NCBI GenBank assembly: GCA_035493835.1
Contig: DATJHO010000172.1
Location: 1 to 5,091, forward strand
DNA: 5,091 nucleotides
Direction: 5' to 3'
Source of the DNA: DASZTU01 sp035493835
GTDB taxonomy: Bacteria; Pseudomonadota; Alphaproteobacteria; Rhizobiales; Devosiaceae
Program-made: the position numbers and the translations under genes
The notes under the pieces: model-generated
Seen by the model: only the letters and a program-made list of their open reading frames with translations
The model's database searches: none
What the model was told of the DNA's origin: nothing
In this document: positions 1-5,091 of the stretch, piece after piece
Layout of the letters: every line of letters starts with the position of its first letter
How positions within the stretch are numbered: position 1 is the stretch's first letter

Positions 1-26
1 ACCAAGCCATTACTTCCAAGACCCAC

Positions 27-33
27 AAGGAGG
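27..33 (+). promoter_or_regulatory. Ribosome binding site of sodB
   Basis: AAGGAGG is a near-perfect Shine-Dalgarno sequence ending 7 bases before the ATG at 41. It fixes the start of the superoxide dismutase and suggests efficient translation. Only 40 bases precede the gene, so its promoter lies outside or at the edge of the window and is not identified here. Confidence 0.9.
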
Positions 34-40
34 CATCCCC

Positions 41-646
41 ATGGCCACGCAGTTCATTCTCCCTCCCCTGCCCTATGCCTATGACGCCCTGGCGCCCTTC
101 ATGTCGAAGGAAACCCTGGAATTTCACCACGACAAGCACCATCAGGCTTACGTGACCAACGGCGAGAAGCTGCTGGAAGGCTCGGGCCTCGAAGTTTTGC
201 CGCTCGAAGACATCGTCAAGGAGGCCTACGGCAAGAATCCCGGCCTCTTCAACAATGCCGGCCAGCATTACAACCATGTCCACTTCTGGAACTGGATGAA
301 GCCCAATGGCGGCGGCAAGAGCCTGCCGGCGGCGCTGCAGAAGGCGATCGATTCGGATCTGGGCGGCTTCGACAAGTTCCGCGCCGATTTCATCAATGCC
401 GGCGTGACGCAGTTCGGTTCGGGCTGGGCCTGGCTCAGCCTGAAGAACGGCAAGCTCGAGATCAGCAAGACCCCGAACGGGGAGAGCCCGCTGGTGCACG
501 GCGGCAAGCCGCTGCTCGGCGTCGACGTGTGGGAGCACTCCTATTACATCGACTACCGCAACGCGCGCCCGAAATACCTTGAGGCCTGGTTCGATAACCT
601 CGTCAACTGGGAGCATGTCGAGCAGCTCTTCGAGGAAGCCCGCTAA
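41..646 (+). CDS. sodB: Superoxide dismutase [Fe]
   Basis: Cytoplasmic iron superoxide dismutase of 201 residues, the usual length for the family; it converts superoxide to oxygen and hydrogen peroxide. The N-terminal alpha-hairpin domain (about 1-90) has the LPPLPYAYDALAP opening and the FHHDKHHQAYV motif. The C-terminal alpha/beta domain (about 95-201) has the DVWEHSYYIDYRN signature. Metal ligands by alignment with E. coli SodB are His29, His79, Asp162 and His166, with gateway Tyr37. The outer-sphere Gln sits at position 75 (NNAGQHYNH), as in Fe enzymes, while the Mn-type position near residue 147 (NGESPL) is Gly; this points to Fe rather than Mn, although cambialism cannot be excluded. 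No signal peptide is present, so it is cytoplasmic. The ATG follows a strong ribosome binding site and an intrinsic terminator lies 20 bases after the stop, so it is probably transcribed alone or as the last gene of a unit. Confidence 0.97.
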   Translation: MATQFILPPLPYAYDALAPFMSKETLEFHHDKHHQAYVTNGEKLLEGSGLEVLPLEDIVKEAYGKNPGLFNNAGQHYNHVHFWNWMKPNGGGKSLPAALQKAIDSDLGGFDKFRADFINAGVTQFGSGWAWLSLKNGKLEISKTPNGESPLVHGGKPLLGVDVWEHSYYIDYRNARPKYLEAWFDNLVNWEHVEQLFEEAR

Positions 647-666
647 GGCTTTTTTGACTTCCGCTG

Positions 667-699
667 AAGGGCCCGGTCGGAAACGGCCGGGCCCTTTTT
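667..699 (+). terminator. Intrinsic terminator of sodB
   Basis: An 11-bp GC-rich stem is formed by 669-679 and 684-694, with one G-U wobble (677/686). It is closed by a GAAA tetraloop (680-683) and followed by five T residues (695-699). AA at 667-668 can extend the stem with the first Ts. This is a canonical rho-independent terminator 20 bases after the sodB stop. It separates sodB from the receiver gene, implying that the latter has its own promoter. Confidence 0.93.
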
Positions 700-752
700 C
701 TGTGCGCTCGCCGTAACGCGCTTCTGGACCGGACGCGCCCCGTGGTATGGTT

Positions 753-763
753 TGGTTAACCAT
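753..763 (+). promoter_or_regulatory. Palindrome with CtrA-like half-site
   Basis: TGGTTAACCA at 753-762 is a perfect 10-base palindrome. With the next base it contains TTAACCAT (756-763), the half-site I recall for the alphaproteobacterial cell-cycle regulator CtrA. A longer imperfect symmetry, ATGGTT (747-752) with AACCAT (758-763), overlaps it. It lies 13-23 bases upstream of the receiver-gene ATG. The sequence is seen directly; regulation by CtrA is inference. A single half-site this close to the start could also be chance, or could act as a repressor site. Confidence 0.3.
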
Positions 764-775
764 CTTGGGGGGCCC

Positions 776-1291
776 ATGCGTGAGCCGGTGAAGGTTGTCG
801 CGATATTGGCGGCAAGTCCTGCATTATCGTCGATTTTGGCCGCTGTGCTGGCCGCAACGCCGAACCTCCGGGTGCGGGTCTTCGAATCGCCGATTGCACT
901 GCAGACCTATATGCGGCTGAGCCCGGTGGATTTGCTCGTCTCCGATTTCGATAGTGACCCCGCGCCGGCGGACAGCCTTGCGGGCATGCTGCGCCTCGAT
1001 GAACGGGTGATGCGGCGCGAGTTCCAGATCATCGCCCTCGCCGGCCGCGTGACCGCCGCCGTGAAGCAGGCCTCGATCGGCAACGGGATCGACGAGGTGA
1101 TCGTCAAGCCGATGTCGCCCAAATACCTGCTCGAGCGCGTGCTCTCACGGCTGAAGCAGCCTGCCCCACAGATCACCGCCGGGCCCTACCAAGGTCCCGA
1201 ACGCCGCGGCCGCCTCGCCGCCGCTCCGGCCGGCGTGCTGGCTGCCCGCCGCTTGGGTGACAACGTCATCCCGCTGTTCCGCGACCGCTGA
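776..1291 (+). CDS. Stand-alone receiver-like protein (degenerate response regulator)
   Basis: Protein of 171 residues with one receiver-like domain (about 5-125) and no output domain. Asp57 in LLVSDFD matches the phospho-acceptor, and Lys111-Pro112 in VIVKPM matches the conserved Lys-Pro. The acidic pair that binds Mg2+ after the first strand is replaced by Ala12-Ala13 (AILAASP), and the Thr/Ser switch residue is Ala89 (IIALAG). Conventional phosphorylation is therefore doubtful, and it may work as a binding adaptor. The tail has GPYQGPERRGR (136-146), a basic GPxRR motif I recall from alphaproteobacterial receiver proteins, then an Ala-rich stretch and the end VIPLFRDR. I chose the ATG at 776, preceded by GGGGGG (767-772); an in-frame TTG at 752 would add eight residues but overlaps the palindrome and lacks a clear ribosome site. 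It is convergent with the LOG-fold gene. The fold is fairly secure; the pathway is unknown. Confidence 0.75.
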   Translation: MREPVKVVAILAASPALSSILAAVLAATPNLRVRVFESPIALQTYMRLSPVDLLVSDFDSDPAPADSLAGMLRLDERVMRREFQIIALAGRVTAAVKQASIGNGIDEVIVKPMSPKYLLERVLSRLKQPAPQITAGPYQGPERRGRLAAAPAGVLAARRLGDNVIPLFRDR

Positions 1292-1294
1292 CGC

Positions 1295-1341
1295 TTGTTG
1301 CCCATGGTTCGACAAGCTCACCATGAGGGTGAGTTTGTTGC
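1295..1341. repeat. REP-like palindromic repeat between convergent genes
   Basis: The core GTTCGACAAGCTCACCATGAGGG resembles dispersed intergenic repeats recalled from sphingomonad genomes; this is memory, not a search. The strand can form a 13-bp hairpin, 1310-1322 with 1328-1340, including two G-U pairs and the perfect inner arms CTCACC/GGTGAG around ATGAG. An alternative, mutually exclusive stem is CATGGT (1303-1308) with ACCATG (1320-1325). TTGTTGC occurs directly at both edges (1295-1301 and 1335-1341), like a possible 7-base target duplication. The element fills nearly all the space between the receiver stop and the LOG-gene stop. No T-run follows on either strand, so it is not a canonical terminator, though it may still protect 3' ends. 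Confidence 0.65.
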
Positions 1342-1344
1342 ACG

Positions 1345-1893
1345 CTACCGCTTCGGCTCGGCGAGCCGGCTCGCCCGGGTCCACAGGTCCTCGACCGTGT
1401 CGGCGAATTGCATCAGCTTTTCGTGATGCGGGATCGAATGCGAGAGCACGTCGGCGGCGTAGCCGCGCAGCACCTCGAAAGCATTGTTGCGGTTGTAGAG
1501 CACGACGGGCTTGCGACCGGCTCCCCCGCCGGCCTTGAGCCAGCTCAGGTAAAGGCTCGAGATCGAAGCGAGCGAGCCGGGGAGGCCGATAAAGGCATCG
1601 GATAGCTCGGCTATCCGCGCGTGCCTCGCATCAGCGTCGCCGAGTTGTTCCAGCGGCACGCCGGCGAGTGCCCGCGGCAATTCGAATTGCGCATCGCCGA
1701 TCACCACGATATCGCCGCCCGCCGCGCGGGCGCTGGTCACCAATGGGATCGCGATCGAATTGCCCTCGGCGAGGCACACGATGCGCGCGCCTTTGCGGGC
1801 AAAGTAGGTGCCCACCTGCGACATGATGCTGGCGCGTTCGGCATCGCCCGGGCCCTTGTCCGAGGCGAACACCGCCAGCGTCGGCCTAACCAT
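1345..1893 (-). CDS. LOG/SLOG-family protein with degenerate active site
   Basis: Protein of 182 residues that looks like the Rossmann-type lysine-decarboxylase-like/LOG fold. It has TLAVFASDKGPGD (5-17), a helix and strand ending ARIVCLAEGN (36-45), AGGDIVVIGD (58-67), then RHARIAELSDAFIGLPG (90-106) and RKPVVLYNRNNAF (127-139). In active LOG phosphoribohydrolases the motif is PGGxGTxxE; here it reads PGSLASISS (105-113), so the Gly, Thr and catalytic Glu are all changed, and the usual GGG nucleotide loop is also not intact. Arg90 matches the Arg of the RKxxM region. It probably binds a nucleotide-like ligand or is structural rather than an active cytokinin-type hydrolase; this is inference. 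The ATG at 1893 has GAGG 8 bases upstream; a GTG at 1920 would add nine residues and overlap the ATPase stop by four bases (GTGA). Either way it is likely co-transcribed with the ATPase. Confidence 0.75.
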   Translation of the reverse strand: MVRPTLAVFASDKGPGDAERASIMSQVGTYFARKGARIVCLAEGNSIAIPLVTSARAAGGDIVVIGDAQFELPRALAGVPLEQLGDADARHARIAELSDAFIGLPGSLASISSLYLSWLKAGGGAGRKPVVLYNRNNAFEVLRGYAADVLSHSIPHHEKLMQFADTVEDLWTRASRLAEPKR

Positions 1894-1916
1894 TCCCTGT
1901 ACCTCGCTCGTGCAGT

Positions 1917-3401
1917 TCACCGGCCCCGCAACAGGCTGCCAAGAACGCCGCGCACCAGTTCCCGGCCAACGGTGTTCATCACCTGCCTGCCGGCCGAACT
2001 CGCCATTGCACGGGTAAATGACTTCATTGCGGCCTCGGTCATCGATTCACGGTTGGAGGCTCGGGGCGCTCCGGGGTTGGCGGGCGTGGTGCGCGAGGCT
2101 GGCGTGGGGGCCGCCTCTTGTGCCTGCTTGCCCTTCAGCACCTCATAGGCCGATTCGCGATCGATTGCGGTATCGTAAGCGCTGCCGACTGGCGATTGCC
2201 CCATGATCGCCTGCCGCTCGCCGGGCGAAATCGGCCCCAGCCGCGACGAAGGCGGGCGGATCAGCGTCCGGCCCACCATCGAGGGGATGCCGCCCTCTTC
2301 CAGCATCGAAACCAGCGCCTCGCCGGTACCGAGCTGGCTGATCACCTCGGCGGTCGAAAACGCCGGATTGGGGCGGAAGGTATCGGCGGCGACCTTCACT
2401 GCCTGCTGCTCGCGCGGGGTATAGGCCCTCAGCGCATGCTGGACCCGGTTGCCGAGCTGGGCCAGGACGGCCTCCGGGATATCGACGGGGTTCTGGGTGA
2501 CGAAATAGATGCCGACGCCCTTGGAGCGGATGAGCTTGACCACCTGCTCGACCTTGTCGACCAAAACCTTCGGCGCCCCGTCGAACAACAGGTGCGCCTC
2601 GTCGAAGAAGAACACCAGCCTCGGCTTTGCCGGGTCGCCAACCTCCGGTAGGTGCTCGAACAATTCCGACATCAGCCAGAGCAGGAAGGTCGCGTAAAGC
2701 TGGGGCGACTGCATCAGCTGGTCGGCGGCGAGCACGGAGATATAGCCGCGCCCGTCCGGAGCCAGCCGCATCAGGTCGGCAATATCGAGCGCCTTTTCGC
2801 CAAAAAACTGCTCGCCGCCTTGCTGCTCCAGCACCAGCAGCGCGCGCTGCACCGCCCCGATGGAGGCGCTGGCAACATTGCCATATTCAGTGGAAATCTC
2901 GCGCGCGTTCTCGCCAACGGCAACCAGCAGCGCCCGGAGGTCCTTGAGGTCGAGCAGCAGCAGGCCCTTGTCGTCGGCATATTTGAAGGCGACGTTGAGC
3001 ACGCCCTCCTGCGTGTCGTTAAGGCCGAGAATGCGCGACAGCAGCAATGGGCCCATATCCGAAATGGTGGTGCGGACCCGGTGACCCTTGGCGCCGAACA
3101 GATCCCAGAAGATCGCCGGGAAGGCCTGGTTGCTGTAGTCGGTAAAGCCGATCTGCTGCGCCCGCTTGGTCAGGAAATCCTGCGGCGTTCCGGCCATCGA
3201 GATGCCGGAGAGATCACCCTTCACATCGGCGCAAAAGACCGGCACGCCAGCGCGGGAAAAACCCTCGGCCATGATCTGCAGCGTCACGGTCTTGCCGGTG
3301 CCCGTCGCGCCGGTGACGAGCCCATGGCGATTGCCATATTTCAGCGCCAGGTATTCGGGCCTGGTGCTGGTGCCGAGATAGATCTTGTCATCGAGGAGCA
3401 T
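1917..3401 (-). CDS. HerA-like P-loop ATPase, DUF853/YjgR family
   Basis: ATPase of 494 residues, close to E. coli YjgR (about 500), of the FtsK/HerA superfamily. The N-terminal strand region leads to Walker A GATGTGKT (31-38). The signature CADVKGDLSG follows (57-66), then Walker B LVFFFDEAHLLF (262-273) with acidic Asp267-Glu268. TQNP (302-305) is the sensor motif, and GNRVQHALRAYTPRE (317-331) carries the likely arginine finger. A Pro/Ala/Ser-rich linker (about 430-450) precedes a conserved C-terminal tail ending RGVLGSLLRGR. It has no membrane segment and is predicted cytoplasmic; these ATPases are thought to be hexameric, but the substrate of this branch is not established. The ATG at 3401 is preferred; an in-frame TTG two codons upstream is possible. 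The ribosome site is weak (GGCGGG about 7 bases upstream). It is first in a leftward unit with the LOG-fold gene and has a candidate promoter at 3434-3463. Confidence 0.92.
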   Translation of the reverse strand: MLLDDKIYLGTSTRPEYLALKYGNRHGLVTGATGTGKTVTLQIMAEGFSRAGVPVFCADVKGDLSGISMAGTPQDFLTKRAQQIGFTDYSNQAFPAIFWDLFGAKGHRVRTTISDMGPLLLSRILGLNDTQEGVLNVAFKYADDKGLLLLDLKDLRALLVAVGENAREISTEYGNVASASIGAVQRALLVLEQQGGEQFFGEKALDIADLMRLAPDGRGYISVLAADQLMQSPQLYATFLLWLMSELFEHLPEVGDPAKPRLVFFFDEAHLLFDGAPKVLVDKVEQVVKLIRSKGVGIYFVTQNPVDIPEAVLAQLGNRVQHALRAYTPREQQAVKVAADTFRPNPAFSTAEVISQLGTGEALVSMLEEGGIPSMVGRTLIRPPSSRLGPISPGERQAIMGQSPVGSAYDTAIDRESAYEVLKGKQAQEAAPTPASRTTPANPGAPRASNRESMTEAAMKSFTRAMASSAGRQVMNTVGRELVRGVLGSLLRGR

Positions 3402-3433
3402 CGCCAAACCCGCCAGTTGGTCACTCGCCTTTG

Positions 3434-3463
3434 GTTATAGCCGTGGCGGAAAGGCACCGCCAA
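3434..3463 (-). promoter_or_regulatory. Candidate sigma-70 promoter of the HerA-like ATPase
   Basis: On the minus strand, TTGGCG (3463-3458) and TATAAC (3439-3434) are separated by 18 bases, matching 4/6 and 5/6 of the housekeeping consensus. Transcription would begin near 3427, giving a leader of about 26 bases before the ATG at 3401. A 6-bp inverted repeat, TGGCGG (3444-3449) and CCGCCA (3457-3462), sits in the spacer and overlaps the -35, a position where a regulator could act. The promoter is a consensus match only. Confidence 0.45.
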
Positions 3464-3470
3464 GTAATTC

Positions 3471-3493
3471 CGGCCAGTTTAGCTGCATGGCCG
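3471..3493. promoter_or_regulatory. Inverted repeat in divergent intergenic region
   Basis: CGGCCA (3471-3476) and TGGCCG (3488-3493) form a perfect 6-base inverted repeat with an 11-base spacer, so the half-site centres are 17 bases apart (about 1.6 helical turns). It lies upstream of the leftward promoter and upstream of the beta-helix gene, where an operator could control either. In GC-rich DNA such short symmetry may be chance. Confidence 0.25.
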
Positions 3494-3564
3494 CGAGAGG
3501 GGATATTCACCTAATGGAGGGAGTTCGCTGGCGCTTTGGCCCGCGCTTCCGCATCATTCCCGCC

Positions 3565-4926
3565 ATGACAAGGACAATGAACATCGACCGGCGCCGGTTA
3601 TTGGCGGGCATTGCCGCGCTTGCGGCGGTTCGGCCTCTGGCGGCTGTCGCAAAATCCGCACCGCCCAGCATATCGCTGGCGGCGAGTGATTTCGGCATGG
3701 TGGCGAACGGCAACGCCGATCTGAGCGCGGCGCTCCAGCGGGCCGTGGATGCGGCGGCAGCCCGCGGGGTGCCCCTGTTGCTCACCGGTGGCACTTACCG
3801 GGCCAGCAATATCCGCCTTTCGGGCGGGACCACCATCGAGGGCGTCGCCGGGGCCACTGTCATCGTGGCGATCGGCGATGCCCCGATTTTCCACGCTGAG
3901 GGGCAGAGCGGCATCGCGATCAAATTGCTGACCCTCGACGGCAGCGGCGGCGGGCCGACCGACGATCGCGCCGGGCTTATCGCCCTCAGCCATTGCGATG
4001 ACCTTCGCCTCGATGGCGTTGCCTTCACGGACGGACCCGGCAACGGCCTCTTCCTCGACGGCTGCTCCGGCTCGGTTGACGGGTGCAGCTTCAGCCGGCA
4101 CGCCTCCGCAGCGATCTTTGCCATCAACAGCCACGAGTTGAGCCTCACCCGTAACACCGTCTCCGATTGCGGCAACGCCGGCATTCTGGTTTGGCGCGAC
4201 GAGGCGGGTGCTGATGGCACGATTGTTTCCGGCAACCACATTTCGCGGATTTTGGCGCGGAGCGGCGGCAGCGGGCAGAACGGCAACGGCATCAACGTCT
4301 TCCGCGCCGATAATGTCGTCGTGGCCGAGAACGTCATCGACGCCTGCGATTTTTCTGCCATCCGCGCCAATACGACCCGCAACGCCGTGATCCGTGGCAA
4401 TGCCTGCACCAACCTCAAGGAAGTCGCGATCTATTCCGAGTTCGCGTTTTCCGGTTCGGTGATCGATGGCAATGTCGTTGATGGGGCATCGGGCGGCATC
4501 TCGATCACCAATTTCGACCAGGGCGGCCAATTGGCCGTCTGCACCGGTAACATCGTCCGCAACATCCTGCCCCGCTCGCCGACCAACCCCGACGCCACGC
4601 CCTTCGGTATCTATGCCGAAGCCGACACGGCGATCACCGGAAACGCGGTATCGAATGTCCCCGGGTTCGGCATCGGCGCCGGGACCGGCCGGTTCCTGCG
4701 CAACGTGGTGATCGCGGACAATGTGATCTCGGCCGCCGATACGGGGATCGGGGTCAGCGTCGCCGAAGGAGCCGGATCGGTGCGCATTGCCGGCAACATG
4801 ATTTCGGGCGCCAGGGTCAACGGCATCGCCGGGCTGAAATGGGACCAGGTCGCCAGCGGCGATCTGGCGGCCGATGCGGCGCGGTATCCGAACGTTTCGA
4901 TCGAGGGAAATGTGGTGGGGGCGTGA
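3565..4926 (+). CDS. Twin-arginine-exported beta-helix repeat protein (TIGR03808-like)
   Basis: Protein of 453 residues. The N-terminus has a twin-arginine signal, DRRRLLAG (8-15), a hydrophobic stretch to about 22 and an AVA site near residue 29, so export of a folded protein to the periplasm is predicted. The mature part begins with a pectate-lyase/polygalacturonase-like cap: ASDFG (40-44), DLSAALQRAVDAAAARGVPLLL (52-73), then GTYRASNIRL (76-85) and GTTIEGV (88-94). From about 145 onward it consists of parallel beta-helix turns with recurring xIxGNxI steps, for example at 220-226, 251-258, 298-304, 356-362, 406-413 and 444-451. This matches my memory of TIGR03808, TAT-exported proteins with beta-helix repeats and no assigned function. 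No polysaccharide-lyase active site is recognised. The start is uncertain: ATGs at 3565 and 3577 both lack an ideal ribosome site, while an ATG at 3514 has GAGAGGGG upstream but would lengthen the pre-Arg region to about 25 residues. It is divergent from the ATPase. Confidence 0.88.
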   Translation: MTRTMNIDRRRLLAGIAALAAVRPLAAVAKSAPPSISLAASDFGMVANGNADLSAALQRAVDAAAARGVPLLLTGGTYRASNIRLSGGTTIEGVAGATVIVAIGDAPIFHAEGQSGIAIKLLTLDGSGGGPTDDRAGLIALSHCDDLRLDGVAFTDGPGNGLFLDGCSGSVDGCSFSRHASAAIFAINSHELSLTRNTVSDCGNAGILVWRDEAGADGTIVSGNHISRILARSGGSGQNGNGINVFRADNVVVAENVIDACDFSAIRANTTRNAVIRGNACTNLKEVAIYSEFAFSGSVIDGNVVDGASGGISITNFDQGGQLAVCTGNIVRNILPRSPTNPDATPFGIYAEADTAITGNAVSNVPGFGIGAGTGRFLRNVVIADNVISAADTGIGVSVAEGAGSVRIAGNMISGARVNGIAGLKWDQVASGDLAADAARYPNVSIEGNVVGA

Positions 4927-4930
4927 GCCC

Positions 4931-4995
4931 GGCGAGGCCGTGCCACAGCTCTCCCTCCCCCTTGAGGGGAGGGGAACTTGTGGCAAAGCCTCGCC
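4931..4995. repeat. 65-base nested inverted repeat (cruciform/REP-type)
   Basis: The outer arms GGCGAGGC (4931-4938) and GCCTCGCC (4988-4995) pair perfectly. After a 2x2 internal loop (CG/AA), TGCCACA (4941-4947) pairs with TGTGGCA (4979-4985). At the tip, CCCTCCCC (4953-4960) pairs with GGGGAGGG (4966-4973) around a 5-base loop. About 23 base pairs in three stacked stems start 4 bases after the beta-helix stop codon. There is no T-run, so it is not a standard terminator, although it can stop or stabilise the transcript. The GGGGAGGGG core resembles dispersed repeats recalled from sphingomonads. Confidence 0.75.
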
Positions 4996-5059
4996 CCAAC
5001 TCCCCCTGCGGGCGAAGGTGGCGCGAAGCGCTGGATGAGGGGTCCGGCCTCAGCCCCTC
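4996..5059. repeat. Second half of sphingomonad-type intergenic repeat
   Basis: The stretch CCCCCTGCGGGCGAAGGTGG continuing to GCGCGAAGCGC and GGATGAGGGGTCC resembles a common dispersed intergenic repeat of Caulobacter/Sphingomonas-type genomes, recalled rather than searched. It includes GCGC-GAA-GCGC, and a hairpin of GAGGGG (5037-5042) with CCCCTC (5054-5059), alternatively TGAGG (5036-5040) with CCTCA (5048-5052). The right end runs into the possible stop codon of the leftward partial gene. With 4931-4995 it may form one composite element. Confidence 0.5.
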
Positions 5060-5091
5060 GCAAATCCCGCTTTCACCACATCCCGCCGCGC
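5050..5091 (-). CDS. Possible 3' end of a leftward gene (partial)
   Basis: Reading leftward from the window edge, 13 codons encode ARRDVVKAGFARG followed by TGA (5052-5050). The composition is plausible for coding DNA, and the reading ends right at the edge of the repeat, the expected place for a gene convergent with the beta-helix gene. The family cannot be recognised from 13 residues, and an open run this short occurs by chance in GC-rich DNA. Confidence 0.3.
   Translation of the reverse strand, partial: ARRDVVKAGFARG

Noticed and set aside
1295..1341. Hairpin as an intrinsic terminator
   Set aside because: The stem is good but no T-run follows on either strand, so it is recorded as a repeat.
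1145..1384. Minus-strand open frame containing MVSLSNHG
   Set aside because: This peptide is the translation of the REP-like repeat and is a typical spurious product in sphingomonad annotations.
1621..2148. Plus-strand open frame spanning the LOG/ATPase junction
   Set aside because: It runs antisense across two real genes, has no domain and no ribosome site.
350..2160. Scattered GANTC sites (for example near 351, 884, 2043 and 2152) as CcrM methylation control
   Set aside because: They lie inside coding regions rather than promoters, and this frequency is expected by chance.
2652..3440. Plus-strand open frame (262 codons) opposite the ATPase
   Set aside because: It is antisense to a strongly supported P-loop ATPase and its sequence shows no domain. 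It is explained by GC-rich codon bias.
3385..3564. N-terminal 60-codon extension of the beta-helix protein
   Set aside because: The first codons overlap the divergent ATPase start, the segment lacks family similarity and it would bury the twin-arginine motif beyond residue 68. Only the shorter starts (3514, 3565 or 3577) are credible.
3598..4986. Long minus-strand open frame (462 codons) opposite the beta-helix gene
   Set aside because: Its product is rich in Arg, Ala, Gly and Asp with no recognisable domain, and it lies antisense to a gene with a clear signal peptide and repeat structure. It is a high-GC shadow.
1..5091. tRNA, rRNA, riboswitch, CRISPR or insertion-sequence transposase
   Set aside because: I looked for these and found no supporting sequence anywhere in the window.

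Overview
The window is GC-rich, densely coded bacterial DNA. It most likely comes from an alphaproteobacterium of the Sphingomonadales (Sphingomonas/Erythrobacter/Novosphingobium type). That placement is an inference from three things: an Fe-type superoxide dismutase of alphaproteobacterial character, a small receiver protein with a GPERR tail, and two intergenic palindromic repeats. One repeat carries the TTCGACAAGCTCA core and the other is a GGGGAGGG/GAAGCGCTGGATGAGGGG type; I recall both as dispersed repeats in sphingomonad genomes. No transposase, phage, CRISPR, rRNA or tRNA gene is visible.

Layout. (1) 41-646 (+): iron superoxide dismutase (sodB) with a strong ribosome binding site, closed by a textbook intrinsic terminator at 667-699. 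(2) 776-1291 (+): a short stand-alone receiver-like protein whose phospho-acceptor Asp and Lys-Pro survive but whose acidic metal-binding pair is gone. (3) 1292-1344: a REP-like hairpin between convergent genes. (4) 1345-3401 (-): a two-gene unit transcribed leftward. A HerA/DUF853-type P-loop ATPase is followed, after about 23 bases (or with a 4-base overlap if a GTG start is used), by a LOG/SLOG-fold protein that has lost the catalytic PGGxGTxxE signature. (5) 3402-3564: a divergent promoter region with a plausible leftward sigma-70 promoter and two short inverted repeats. (6) 3565-4926 (+): a twin-arginine-exported right-handed beta-helix protein resembling the TIGR03808 family. (7) 4927-5049: a nested 65-base inverted repeat followed by more palindromic repeat sequence. 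(8) 5050-5091 (-): possibly the last 13 codons of another leftward gene, cut by the window edge.

Functional picture. sodB detoxifies superoxide in the cytoplasm and is probably monocistronic. The receiver-like protein is probably a signalling adaptor that cannot use normal Mg-dependent phosphotransfer. The ATPase and degenerate LOG protein are likely co-expressed and may act together, but no partner nuclease or clear defence effector is seen. The beta-helix protein is periplasmic and of unknown function. The window reads as ordinary chromosomal core DNA. The least explained points are the two catalytically degenerate proteins (receiver and LOG fold) and the structured repeats after the convergent genes. 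No clear new system is demonstrated.
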